A stretch of 64,000 bases of DNA from Methanomassiliicoccus sp. (GTDB lineage: Archaea; Thermoplasmatota; Thermoplasmata; Methanomassiliicoccales; Methanomassiliicoccaceae). Made by a program: the position numbers and the translations under genes. Under the pieces are notes generated by a model. The model searched no databases, was not told where the DNA came from, and worked only from the letters and a program-made list of their open reading frames with translations. Where the stretch lies: assembly GCA_033485155.1 (NCBI GenBank), contig JAWQJJ010000001.1, positions 434,001-498,000 on the forward strand. Direction: 5' to 3'. Shown in pieces: positions 35,483 to 43,279 of the stretch (positions within the stretch are counted from its first letter, which is position 1; every line of letters starts with the position of its first letter).

Positions 35483-36844
35483 TCAGGAGTACACCTGGAA
35501 GAACGCATTGACGTCCACCGAATCAGGGTTGGCCACCGAGGTGAAGTGCTTCAGGTAGTAGTGGAACAAGGTGCCGTAGTCATCCACACCGTTGTCCAGG
35601 TTCGGATACAAGGTATCCTGATAGAACACCACCTCGATCACGTACATCGGTCCGTTGCCTGCCTCCCTCGCCATCCCCAGGATGTGCGGGTTGTAGGCGG
35701 TCCCGTTGTACCGGTTGTCGTCGTTCACCATGTACGAACGCAGCTTGCTCACCGCGCTCTCGTTCCCACCGTACCGGAAGCCGGCGTGGTTGTTGTCCAC
35801 GTAGTAGGCCGCGTTGAGGCCGATGATGTGCTCTACCGACACGGTCTGGTACATGTCGGTCAGTCCTGGATCGCGCTGACCGATGCTGTCCGCCCCGGCG
35901 GTCTCGGCGTGGATGTTGTTGATGTTGTTCTTGCCGGTGATGCTGATGTCCGAGGTCTTGTCGTTGGGGGAGGTCCTCGACATGAGGAAGGTCTGCTTCT
36001 CGCTGGCGGCCAGGGTCGCCGATGCCGCGGTCACCTTGGAGATGATACCATCATGCCAGGCGAGGTACGAGTAAGCACGGTCCATATCTCCCTGGATAAG
36101 GTAGGAGATCATCAGCAGAGTACGGTCCATGTTCTCGTTGGGCTGGTTCACTCCCGCCTGGTCGGCACAGGTAAGGAACATGACGTCGATGCCCTGGGGG
36201 TTTAGCTTCGATTCCAGAACATCATCCACGCCGCTGTTGAAGTAGCCGATGATGTAGACATCGATGCCAGCCTTGATAATGGCCTCGTAGTCCGGGTCGT
36301 TGGGCTCTCCGAAGCTCGGTATGCTCGCATAGGCCGGGTTGAAAGCCACATAGTTCTTGGTGATGAAATTGTCGGCGATGGCGATCTTGCTCGTGGCGTT
36401 GGCCACCTCGACCGCCTGCGCTCCGCTGCAGTACGCGGTGGCGATCTTGTTCACTGGCCAGTGGACGACGGCGATCTTGTTGTAGTTGTTGATGTAGAAG
36501 ACCTCCATGTCGTCGCCGTTGATGATCTTCTTGAGATAACCGACATCGTTCTGGTCGACGATCCCATCGCAGTTGGCATCGGCCAGGGTCGTCGAGGAGT
36601 TCTTGCCGTCGATGATCCCCTGGAGATAGGTCACATCCGCGTCATTGATGTAATCATCCTCGTTCGCGTTCCCGTACACCCAAAGGCGCGATGACGCGCT
36701 GGGGTACTCGCTCTCGATCAAGTGCTTGCCCTGAACGGCCCCGCTGTTGGAGGAGCTCTTGGCATTCTTCATGAGGAACATTGCCCCCACTCCTGCCACG
36801 ATGATCACCGCCACCAGGGCTATTGCTATCACTTTCTTGCTCAT
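35483..36844 (-). CDS. btuF: BtuF-like binding protein with an N-terminal dockerin-like domain
   Basis: A signal anchor lies at residues 4-25. Residues 55-112 contain two dockerin/F-hand calcium loops: 59-70 (N-x-N-x-D-D-x-I-N-x-x-D) and 89-100 (D-x-N-x-D-G-x-V-D-x-N-D), each followed by a helix of the VTYLQGII or VGYLKKII type. The rest is a type III binding-protein fold of the cobalamin/siderophore group. The start overlaps the ATPase stop as ATGA. The dockerin pair could attach the protein to a surface cohesin or simply stabilise it with calcium. It binds the substrate of the permease and ATPase encoded upstream. Confidence 0.85.
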   Translation of the reverse strand: MSKKVIAIALVAVIIVAGVGAMFLMKNAKSSSNSGAVQGKHLIESEYPSASSRLWVYGNANEDDYINDADVTYLQGIIDGKNSSTTLADANCDGIVDQNDVGYLKKIINGDDMEVFYINNYNKIAVVHWPVNKIATAYCSGAQAVEVANATSKIAIADNFITKNYVAFNPAYASIPSFGEPNDPDYEAIIKAGIDVYIIGYFNSGVDDVLESKLNPQGIDVMFLTCADQAGVNQPNENMDRTLLMISYLIQGDMDRAYSYLAWHDGIISKVTAASATLAASEKQTFLMSRTSPNDKTSDISITGKNNINNIHAETAGADSIGQRDPGLTDMYQTVSVEHIIGLNAAYYVDNNHAGFRYGGNESAVSKLRSYMVNDDNRYNGTAYNPHILGMAREAGNGPMYVIEVVFYQDTLYPNLDNGVDDYGTLFHYYLKHFTSVANPDSVDVNAFFQVYS

Positions 36845-37656
36845 TCGTATCCCTCTAGTCTTTCCTTCGATTGATATTGATCTTCCAGCGTCGATAACAG
36901 AATGATGTGGGGGCGTCTCTCGACCTCTATCAGTTGAGACCTGACGCCGTACACGTCCATGATGCTCCTCTCAGTCATGACCTCCGCCGCGGTCCCATCG
37001 GAATGGATCTTCCCCTCGGACATCATGAGGATCCTGTCGGCATACCGCGCGGTGATGTTCAGGTCATGGCACACCATCAGGATGGTGATCCCTCTCTCCC
37101 GCGTTAGGCGCCGGAGAAGCTCCATCACCTCCATCTGATGCCTGACGTCCAGGTTTGAGGTCGGCTCGTCCAGTATCAGGAGGTCCGGCTCCTGGGCCAG
37201 GCCCCGGGCGATCATGACCCTCTGATGCTGCCCTGCGCTCAGCTCGTTGAAATCACGCATCATGTATTCCTCCAGACCCATGGTCCTGATGGTCTCCTCG
37301 ACCACCTCGAGGTCGTGATCGGAGGTCGTCCAACCCGCCCGGGGATGACGGCCCATTAGCACTGTGTCCATGACGCTCATGGGAAAGGTGTCCCCGGACG
37401 AGTTCGGAACATAGCCGATGCGGACCGCCAGTTCCCTGAGGGTCATGTCGTTGATGTCCGTGCCATCGAGGGTCACCCTGCCACTGAGGGGGCGGAGGAG
37501 GCGGTTAACGCACCGGGCCAGTGTCGTCTTGCCGACCCCGTTGGGGCCGATGATGCAGGTCAGATTGGGCTCGCTCAGCTCGAAACTGACGCCCTTGAGG
37601 ACCTCGGTCGCACCATAGCTGAATGATATGTTCTCGACCTTCAGGTCCACGCTCAC
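36841..37656 (-). CDS. btuD: BtuD/FecE-family ABC ATPase
   Basis: Walker A GPNGVGKT is at residues 37-44, the signature is LSAGQHQRVMIARGL and Walker B is LLILDEPTSNLD. A GTG at 37656 overlaps the permease stop as GTGA and gives the usual start a few residues before the first strand (VDLKVENISFSYG); the frame is open further into the permease gene. It is the middle gene of the minus-strand btuC-btuD-btuF operon. Confidence 0.92.
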   Translation of the reverse strand: MSVDLKVENISFSYGATEVLKGVSFELSEPNLTCIIGPNGVGKTTLARCVNRLLRPLSGRVTLDGTDINDMTLRELAVRIGYVPNSSGDTFPMSVMDTVLMGRHPRAGWTTSDHDLEVVEETIRTMGLEEYMMRDFNELSAGQHQRVMIARGLAQEPDLLILDEPTSNLDVRHQMEVMELLRRLTRERGITILMVCHDLNITARYADRILMMSEGKIHSDGTAAEVMTERSIMDVYGVRSQLIEVERRPHIILLSTLEDQYQSKERLEGYE

Positions 37657-38744
37657 CACGCCTCCTTCCGATTCTTCAGGATAAGGTACATGAAAAGCGG
37701 GCCGCCGATGCACGCGGTGATCACCCCGACCGGCAGCATCGTGGGCGAAACGACAGTGCGGGCGACGAGATCGGAGACTATCAGCATGGCGGACCCGAAG
37801 ATGGCCGATCCAGGAATGAGGAACTTGTTGTCCGAGCCCATTACTATGCGGACGATGTGCGGGCAAACCAGCCCGACGAAGCCGATGATGCCGGTGAAGC
37901 TCACGATCGACGCGGCCATGAGGGTGATGACCAGGAGACAGATCAGCCTCCTGCGCTCCACGTTCACCCCCAGGGACTTGGCGCTCTCGTCTCCGATGCT
38001 CATGATATTGAGCTGGTTCGCGAGATATTGCAGATAGACGGAACCGAGGATCACCACCACGGTCATGATCGGCAGGTTCTCCCAGCTCACCTTGCTCAGC
38101 GAGCCGATGGTCCAGGTATAGACGGCGGCCAGATCATCAGGGGTGGCCAGCAACATCAGGAGCGAGGTGATGGCGCTGAAGATGTACATCAGCGATATGC
38201 CGCAGAGGATCATCATTGTGGGTGATGCTCTTCTCACCTGGCTCAGGATGAGGACGACCATCGCCGGGATAATGGCGAAGATGAAGGCGTTGGTGACGAT
38301 GCCCGCTCCTGCGAACAGCTCGAATCCCAGGATGATGGCGATCGCCGCTCCCAATCCGGCGCCTGAGGATATGCCCATTGTGTAAGGGTCGGCCAGAGGG
38401 TTCTTCATCATGCTCTGCATGGCCGCTCCGCAGGCCGCTAGGCCAAAGCCGCATACGATAGCTCCGGCGATGCGGGGAAGACGCAGCTGGAGAACGATGT
38501 AGGCTGCCTGGGGATCGACCTGCCCCCACCCCGTGAATTGCTTCCAGATGATGGCGTAGACATCACCAACCGCAATCGGGTACGAGCCGATGGTGGCCGA
38601 GTACCCTCCCGTGAGGATGACCACGAACACGCAGAACAGCATGAAGGCCAGCTTCTTCACCACGCTCTTGCGGTACGCCACCTGGAGAGCGGACCTCTCC
38701 TTCGTTCGAGCGTTCTCCAAGGATTCCATGGTAAGCGACCTCAA
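37653..38744 (-). CDS. btuC: FecCD/BtuC-family ABC permease
   Basis: The 363-residue protein has about ten transmembrane segments and motifs RLPRIAGAIVCGFGLAACG, MQSMMKNPLADPYTMGISSGAG and GFVGLVCPHIVRIVMG. It belongs to the cobamide/siderophore importer family and is the first gene of the second such operon in the window, 3.4 kb from the CobN-associated exporter. A 7-5-7 dyad overlaps its predicted promoter. Confidence 0.93.
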   Translation of the reverse strand: MRSLTMESLENARTKERSALQVAYRKSVVKKLAFMLFCVFVVILTGGYSATIGSYPIAVGDVYAIIWKQFTGWGQVDPQAAYIVLQLRLPRIAGAIVCGFGLAACGAAMQSMMKNPLADPYTMGISSGAGLGAAIAIILGFELFAGAGIVTNAFIFAIIPAMVVLILSQVRRASPTMMILCGISLMYIFSAITSLLMLLATPDDLAAVYTWTIGSLSKVSWENLPIMTVVVILGSVYLQYLANQLNIMSIGDESAKSLGVNVERRRLICLLVITLMAASIVSFTGIIGFVGLVCPHIVRIVMGSDNKFLIPGSAIFGSAMLIVSDLVARTVVSPTMLPVGVITACIGGPLFMYLILKNRKEAW

Positions 38745-38764
38745 GATGCTGTTGGCCTTAGTAA

Positions 38765-38791
38765 TACGAATTTACAATTCGTATGCATACG
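38765..38791 (-). promoter_or_regulatory. Overlapping dyads in the btuC promoter
   Basis: TACGAAT-TTACA-ATTCGTA (38765-38783) is a perfect 7-5-7 inverted repeat, and CGTATGCATACG (38780-38791) is a perfect 12-bp palindrome sharing its end. Read on the minus strand, a TATA-like AATTTATA lies about 25 bases upstream, so the dyad covers the expected start of transcription. The sequence differs from the GTTGGA dyads, so a different repressor (for instance iron- or cobamide-responsive) is likely. Confidence 0.55.
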
Positions 38792-38891
38792 CTCTATAAA
38801 TTAATATTGTCGGAATAAGGAAACCACGACCTGGCGGCCGCATCCAGCATTCGCTACGGTCGCATTCAGAAGGCCTTCCGGAGCGGTGTGA

Positions 38892-39740
38892 TCACTTCTC
38901 GGCGACGACGATGAAGGAGCGAGGCAGCGAGATCGCCTCCCCGTCGATCGATTGCTGGAACGGGTCCATGCCCTGCATGTCGACGAGGACGAGCCTCGCC
39001 CCCAGCTCCACCAGGGCGCTCATGTCCCACTGGGGCCGTCTCTCCCTGCTCAGGGGGAGATCCCTGGCGATTTCCTTGATGATGTTGGTATCCACCCCGT
39101 CCAGGTAGCGGTGGTCGCCTCCCTTCCTCATGCCTTCCTCCAGGGCGTAAGCCTGGTCGTACAGGTGCAGGTAGTGGTTGCCGTCGAAGACTATCATGCG
39201 CCCGCCGGGACGAAGGACCCTCAGCCATTCGCGGTACGCTTGACGGGGCTTCTCCAGGTCCCACACCAGGTTCCGGGAGAGGATCAGGTCAAAGGTGTTG
39301 TCGGGGAAGGCCAAATCCTGAGCGTCCATGCGGCGAAAGGTCGCAGTGACCCCGAACTCCTGGCAATTCTTCCTCGCCATATCCAGCATGGCCTCGGTGT
39401 AGTCGACGGCGGTAATCCGGTGCCCCTCCCGCCCCATGAGGATGGGGAAGAACCCCGGCCCGGTGCCGATGTCGAGCACCTCGAGGGCCCCCTCGGAGGT
39501 CGCATGCCTCTTGATGACGCCCATCCACCGGCCCCAATCCTCCGACCCCAGGTCATCCAGGATCGAGCGGGAGTAGCCATCGGCCCTCATTGTCCAGTAG
39601 TCCCTGATGGCCTCGAGATGCCTCAGCTCGCCCTCTTCTTGGCAGGGGATCGAGCCCGGGAGGTAGGAACGATCAGGCTCCCGGGCTCCGGTTCGATCCA
39701 TCTGTTCGGAGCTGTTGCGAGGATCAAGCGGACCTGACAC
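38892..39740 (-). CDS. SAM-dependent methyltransferase, second of an adjacent pair
   Basis: Motif I VLDIGTGPGFF, the ITAVDYTEAMLDMARK segment, and RRMDAQDLAFPDNTFDLILSRN mark a class I methyltransferase. GTG 39740 overlaps the preceding gene by 17 bases; ATG 39701 is an alternative start that gives a shorter tail. The 282-residue length and relatedness to the neighbouring methyltransferase suggest an old tandem duplication. Substrate unknown; location beside the importer operon hints at tetrapyrrole or lipid methylation. Confidence 0.85.
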   Translation of the reverse strand: MSGPLDPRNSSEQMDRTGAREPDRSYLPGSIPCQEEGELRHLEAIRDYWTMRADGYSRSILDDLGSEDWGRWMGVIKRHATSEGALEVLDIGTGPGFFPILMGREGHRITAVDYTEAMLDMARKNCQEFGVTATFRRMDAQDLAFPDNTFDLILSRNLVWDLEKPRQAYREWLRVLRPGGRMIVFDGNHYLHLYDQAYALEEGMRKGGDHRYLDGVDTNIIKEIARDLPLSRERRPQWDMSALVELGARLVLVDMQGMDPFQQSIDGEAISLPRSFIVVAEK

Positions 39741-40485
39741 CGGGCTTCACCCCCATGACCATGAAGTGGTCGTTGGTGCTCCCGTACGCAAGGTGCCTCA
39801 CGCCATGGAGGACCCGGTCCTGGATATTATGGATGACCCGGACGTCCCCGAAGCCGGCCGCGCGCATCATGTCCACGTCCGTCGATGGCCTGGAGGCCCG
39901 CGTCGACCAAAGCTCGTCCATGGCCTTCTCTGCTTCCACCCCCCGCCCCCTCGTCCTCAGATACTTGGGCGGGGAGTCCAGGAACACCCCCATGTTCGAA
40001 AGCCGGACCCTCCACCAGGTGCTGCGGGGATCGGACCTCCAGTTGCCGTCAACGTAGACGACCGTGCTTCCTGGTCGCACCACGCGGTACCATTCCCTTA
40101 ACGCCCGCTCGGGATGGGGCAGGGTCCAGAGGACATAGTCGCTGATAAGCGCGTCGAAGGCGTTGTCATCGAAGGGGAGGGCCTCCGCATCCCCATGACG
40201 GATGTCGATGCTCAGCCCGTTGTCCGCGGCGTTCTTCCTGGCGGCCTCCAGCATTTTCTCGGAGAAGTCGAGGGAGGTGACACGGTGGCCCATGTCCGCC
40301 AGCTGCATGGACACGATCCCCGGGCCACAGCCGACGTCGAGGACGCTCAGCCCCCGGGGGCCGATGACTTCGGCGAAGAGACCCTGCCATGCTCTCCTCT
40401 CGCGATGTATGGAGAATCCCTTGGTGACGAACTCGTTGTAGCTCCGGCTATCGGCGTCCCAATGTTCCCTGATTCTCTCGTTCAT
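39724..40485 (-). CDS. SAM-dependent methyltransferase, first of an adjacent pair
   Basis: Motif I is VLDVGCGPGIVS, followed by VTSLDFSEKMLEAARKNA and RHGDAEALPFDDNAFDALISDYVLWTLPHP. The 253-residue product is similar in layout to the downstream gene, including the YVLWTLP and NLVWDLE post-motif segments. A TATA-like TTTTAAAT flanked by an 8-bp dyad lies just upstream. Confidence 0.87.
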   Translation of the reverse strand: MNERIREHWDADSRSYNEFVTKGFSIHRERRAWQGLFAEVIGPRGLSVLDVGCGPGIVSMQLADMGHRVTSLDFSEKMLEAARKNAADNGLSIDIRHGDAEALPFDDNAFDALISDYVLWTLPHPERALREWYRVVRPGSTVVYVDGNWRSDPRSTWWRVRLSNMGVFLDSPPKYLRTRGRGVEAEKAMDELWSTRASRPSTDVDMMRAAGFGDVRVIHNIQDRVLHGVRHLAYGSTNDHFMVMGVKPGVRSA

Positions 40486-40499
40486 CCTGCGGAGGGATG

Positions 40500-40528
40500 C
40501 GTAACACGATATTTAAAATGGTGTTACG
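40500..40528 (-). promoter_or_regulatory. 8-bp dyad flanking the methyltransferase TATA element
   Basis: CGTAACAC (40500-40507) and GTGTTACG (40521-40528) are perfect inverted repeats separated by 13 bases that contain ATTTAAAA, a TATA-like element on the minus strand. The predicted transcript would begin about 5 bases before the ATG at 40485, so the site is well placed for an operator enclosing the TATA box. Confidence 0.55.
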
Positions 40529-40615
40529 AAGACTTGGAAGGTATCCATCGTCCGATACCAGTACGTTCCGGGACGAAATGCCTGGGAGCGGGAATCGTCG
40601 ATCACGAGCGAGAGA

Positions 40616-40813
40616 TCACAAACTCTTCCGAACGAACACGATGCCGTGGCTGAGCAGGTTGGCCTCGGCCAGCGCGACATTCTCCATAGTGATCTGCTCA
40701 CCCACGATGTTGGTGAGCACCGCGCTGTTGCCATGCATCACGATCCTGGTGGCGCCGTTCATGATCTCGATGATCTTCCCGTCATCGTTGAGGAACACCG
40801 TCGACTCGCACAT
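40616..40813 (-). CDS. cooT: CooT-family nickel-binding protein
   Basis: The 65-residue protein begins MCESTVFLNDDGK and continues with a GNSAVLTNIVGEQITM segment and HGIVFV near the end, the pattern of the CooT family (about 61-66 residues). In CooT the Cys at position 2 is the nickel ligand, and the protein takes part in nickel delivery to CODH. It fits the CooC and AcsB genes in the window, although it is placed about 30 kb from them. Confidence 0.8.
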   Translation of the reverse strand: MCESTVFLNDDGKIIEIMNGATRIVMHGNSAVLTNIVGEQITMENVALAEANLLSHGIVFVRKSL

Positions 40814-40852
40814 GGACGATAAATCGCCGGATGCGATATTAAGGAGATCGCC

Positions 40853-41293
40853 TCACAGCGTCCTCTGCTTTCCCCGCGGTTGCTTACGGCAGCGCGGCTT
40901 GGGCAGCGCATCGTGGAAGATGTACTTGACCGGGATGCGCTGGGTGGTGCCCATCTTGTAGGGGCAGGAGGTGCACCGGTAGCCAAGAATGACGGAACCA
41001 CCGTAGATGGTCTCGTTGCGGATCTTGCGCATGCGGGAGTCGCACACCGGGCACCGGCCTCCTTTGACTCTCACGCCAGTGTCGCGGGTCTCCACCTCCA
41101 CCGTCACCAGACCGGACTGGATGGCAAGACGGCGGACCCGTTCCTCGGTGACCTTGTAGTCCTTGTCGATGCATCCGAGCTTCTCGCGCACGAATCGGGC
41201 GAGCAAGCGCTGGGAGCCGATCGCGCCGTGCTCACGAAGCACATCGGCAATGGCTACCGCTAGCATCTCGGCATTCGGGACGCGATAGCTCAT
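40853..41293 (-). CDS. Winged-helix plus zinc-ribbon protein of unknown function
   Basis: The N-terminal 70 residues (ADVLREHGAIGSQRLLARFV, YKVTEERVRRLAIQ) look like a helix-turn-helix, and the second half has a zinc ribbon CPVC ... CTSC around residues 81-110 with a basic tail (PKPRCRKQPRGKQ). It may be a DNA- or RNA-binding protein. I do not recognise a named family. Confidence 0.7.
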   Translation of the reverse strand: MSYRVPNAEMLAVAIADVLREHGAIGSQRLLARFVREKLGCIDKDYKVTEERVRRLAIQSGLVTVEVETRDTGVRVKGGRCPVCDSRMRKIRNETIYGGSVILGYRCTSCPYKMGTTQRIPVKYIFHDALPKPRCRKQPRGKQRTL

Positions 41294-41337
41294 GCCACAT
41301 CATCGCGTGGCACCTTAATGATGGTTGCTATTGTCGG

Positions 41338-41829
41338 CTACCTCATCAGCTCCGCCAGCACGCTTTTCGTATGCTCTCTCGCCAACGACAGCGCATCCGC
41401 GGCCAGAGGGCCCCACATGCCGGTGACAGCGAAGTGCAGGAGATCCGGACGCACGTGGAGACCGCGCGCGGTAGCTATGTCCCGCATCTTGGATGCGGCG
41501 TTCTTGTCCCCCTTCCCTACCATCTCCAGCTGGTGCTTTCTCTTGGCGTCCTCCTTGGACAGGGGGCCGACGGTGTCGAACATGATGATCGGCTTCGACC
41601 TCCAGTACTCCACATTCAGCGTCTCGAGGAACTTTGCCGTCCCCTTGGTCATCTTCATCCCCCGGGTCGGCGAGCCGATGAACATGACGTCGCCCATCGG
41701 GCTCTCCGCTCCGTCCTTCAGGAAAACCAGCTCGACCTCATGTCCCTCGGCCATCAGCTCGGCGGCGATAGCCTCGGCAACCTGCTTGGTGTTGCCGTTC
41801 ACGGTGTCGTATGCGACAATGCCCTTCAT
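41338..41829 (-). CDS. Flavodoxin-family protein
   Basis: The start KGIVAYDTVNGNTKQVAEAI is the FMN phosphate-binding loop of flavodoxins, and VMFIGSPTRGMKMTKGTAKF provides the 60s loop. At 163 residues it is within the range for flavodoxins. It could serve as a low-potential carrier for the anaerobic redox enzymes of this organism; the partner is unknown. Confidence 0.85.
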   Translation of the reverse strand: MKGIVAYDTVNGNTKQVAEAIAAELMAEGHEVELVFLKDGAESPMGDVMFIGSPTRGMKMTKGTAKFLETLNVEYWRSKPIIMFDTVGPLSKEDAKRKHQLEMVGKGDKNAASKMRDIATARGLHVRPDLLHFAVTGMWGPLAADALSLAREHTKSVLAELMR

Positions 41830-41940
41830 GCGCCCTCCTCTAATCCTAACTCACGAGATATACCGTCCCCGCCCGGTATAACCGTGAGCTCGGCACAGCG
41901 CATATCTACCGGCCGCTCCAAATCATCGGCGAGGGACAGC

Positions 41941-43269
41941 ATGGCGGTTAAGGTCATCATCATGGGCGCGGCAGGGCGGGATTTTCACAACTTCAACACA
42001 TACTTCAGGAACAACGCGGGATACGAGGTGGTGGCCTTCACCGCCGCGCAGATACCGGACATCGAGGGGCGCCGATACCCGAGGAAGCTGGCCGGAGAGC
42101 GGTACCCAGAAGGCATCCCTATCGTGGCCGAGGGCGAGCTGCCCTCGCTCATCCGCGAGCACGGGGTGGAGCAGGTGGTCCTCGCGTACTCCGACCTCTC
42201 GTACGACGAGGTTATGCACAAGGCCTCGCTGGTACTCGCCAACGAGGCTGATTTCCGCCTCATGGGCAACCCCCACATCATGCTCGGGTCCAGCGTTCCG
42301 GTGGTGAGCGTGTGTGCGGTCCGCACCGGCTCGGGGAAGTCGCCAACAACGCGGAAGGTGTGCCGCATCCTGAGGGGCAGAGGGCTTAAGGTCGTCGCGG
42401 TCCGCCATCCCATGCCATACGGAGATCTGTGCCAGCAGATCGCGCAGCGCTACGCGTCGTACGAGGACCTCGACCGCTACGAGACGACGATCGAGGAACG
42501 GGAGGAATACGAACCGCTGATCGATAATGGCATAATAGTGTACGCCGGGGTCGATTACGAAGCGATCCTGAGGGAAGCGGAGCGGGAGGCGGACGTCATC
42601 GTGTGGGACGGCGGGAATAATGACCTGCCGTTCTACAGAAGTGACCTCAAGATCGTGATCGCCGACCCCCATCGCCCGGGCCACGAATCGTCGTACTATC
42701 CGGGCGAGGTGAATGTGCGCACCGCGGACGTCATCGTCGTCAACAAGGTGCAGACCGCTGACAGGAGCGCCATACTCCGGGTCAAGGAGAACTGCAAACG
42801 CCTTAACCCTCGGGCAACGATAATCGAGGCCGCCTCGCCGATCTCGGTCGACCGGCCGGCGGAAGTGCGTGGGAGGAGGGCGCTGGTGGTGGAGGACGGC
42901 CCCACAGTGACCCATGGAGGGATGGCCTTCGGCGCCGGGCTCATCGCCGCCGAGGACAACGGGGCGATCATATGCGATCCGAGACCCAGCGCGGTCGGGT
43001 CCATCCGCAAGACCTTGGACAGGTTCCCGCACATCTCCCGAGTGCTGCCGGCGATGGGTTACTCTCCGGAACAGGTCAAGGAGCTGGAAGAGACGATAAA
43101 CAACGCCGATTGCGAGGTAGTGGTAACCGGTACGCCCATCGACCTGCGCCGGGTGCTCCGGGTGACCAAACCCATCGTCCGGGCCCGGTACGAGGTGGCA
43201 GAGATCGGGCGGCCAGGCCTCGAAGAGATATTGACGGAATGGTGGGGCCGCATGGTCGGGAGGGAATGA
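41941..43269 (+). CDS. Cyclic 2,3-diphosphoglycerate synthetase-like P-loop protein
   Basis: The 442-residue protein begins with a Rossmann-like KVIIMGAAGRDFHNF and contains a P-loop VRTGSGKSPTT near residue 125, then DVIVWDGGNNDLPFYRSD and VVNKVQTADRS, as in COG2403-type GTPases and cyclic diphosphoglycerate synthetase. That enzyme makes cyclic 2,3-DPG, a solute of some thermophilic methanogens; most mesophilic homologs have no proven function. The ATG at 41941 gives the family start; the same frame stays open 570 bases upstream across the antisense flavodoxin gene. Confidence 0.82.
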   Translation: MAVKVIIMGAAGRDFHNFNTYFRNNAGYEVVAFTAAQIPDIEGRRYPRKLAGERYPEGIPIVAEGELPSLIREHGVEQVVLAYSDLSYDEVMHKASLVLANEADFRLMGNPHIMLGSSVPVVSVCAVRTGSGKSPTTRKVCRILRGRGLKVVAVRHPMPYGDLCQQIAQRYASYEDLDRYETTIEEREEYEPLIDNGIIVYAGVDYEAILREAEREADVIVWDGGNNDLPFYRSDLKIVIADPHRPGHESSYYPGEVNVRTADVIVVNKVQTADRSAILRVKENCKRLNPRATIIEAASPISVDRPAEVRGRRALVVEDGPTVTHGGMAFGAGLIAAEDNGAIICDPRPSAVGSIRKTLDRFPHISRVLPAMGYSPEQVKELEETINNADCEVVVTGTPIDLRRVLRVTKPIVRARYEVAEIGRPGLEEILTEWWGRMVGRE

Positions 43270-43279
43270 TCATCGCGGA

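Noticed and set aside
35483-36844. Cellulosome component because of the dockerin-like domain
   Set aside because: The rest of the protein is a type III ABC binding protein in a permease/ATPase operon, and no cohesin or glycoside hydrolase genes occur in the window.
41371-41940. 570-base upstream extension of the cDPG-synthetase-like gene
   Set aside because: It is antisense to the flavodoxin gene, has shadow-like composition, and the ATG at 41941 starts the first Rossmann strand of the family.
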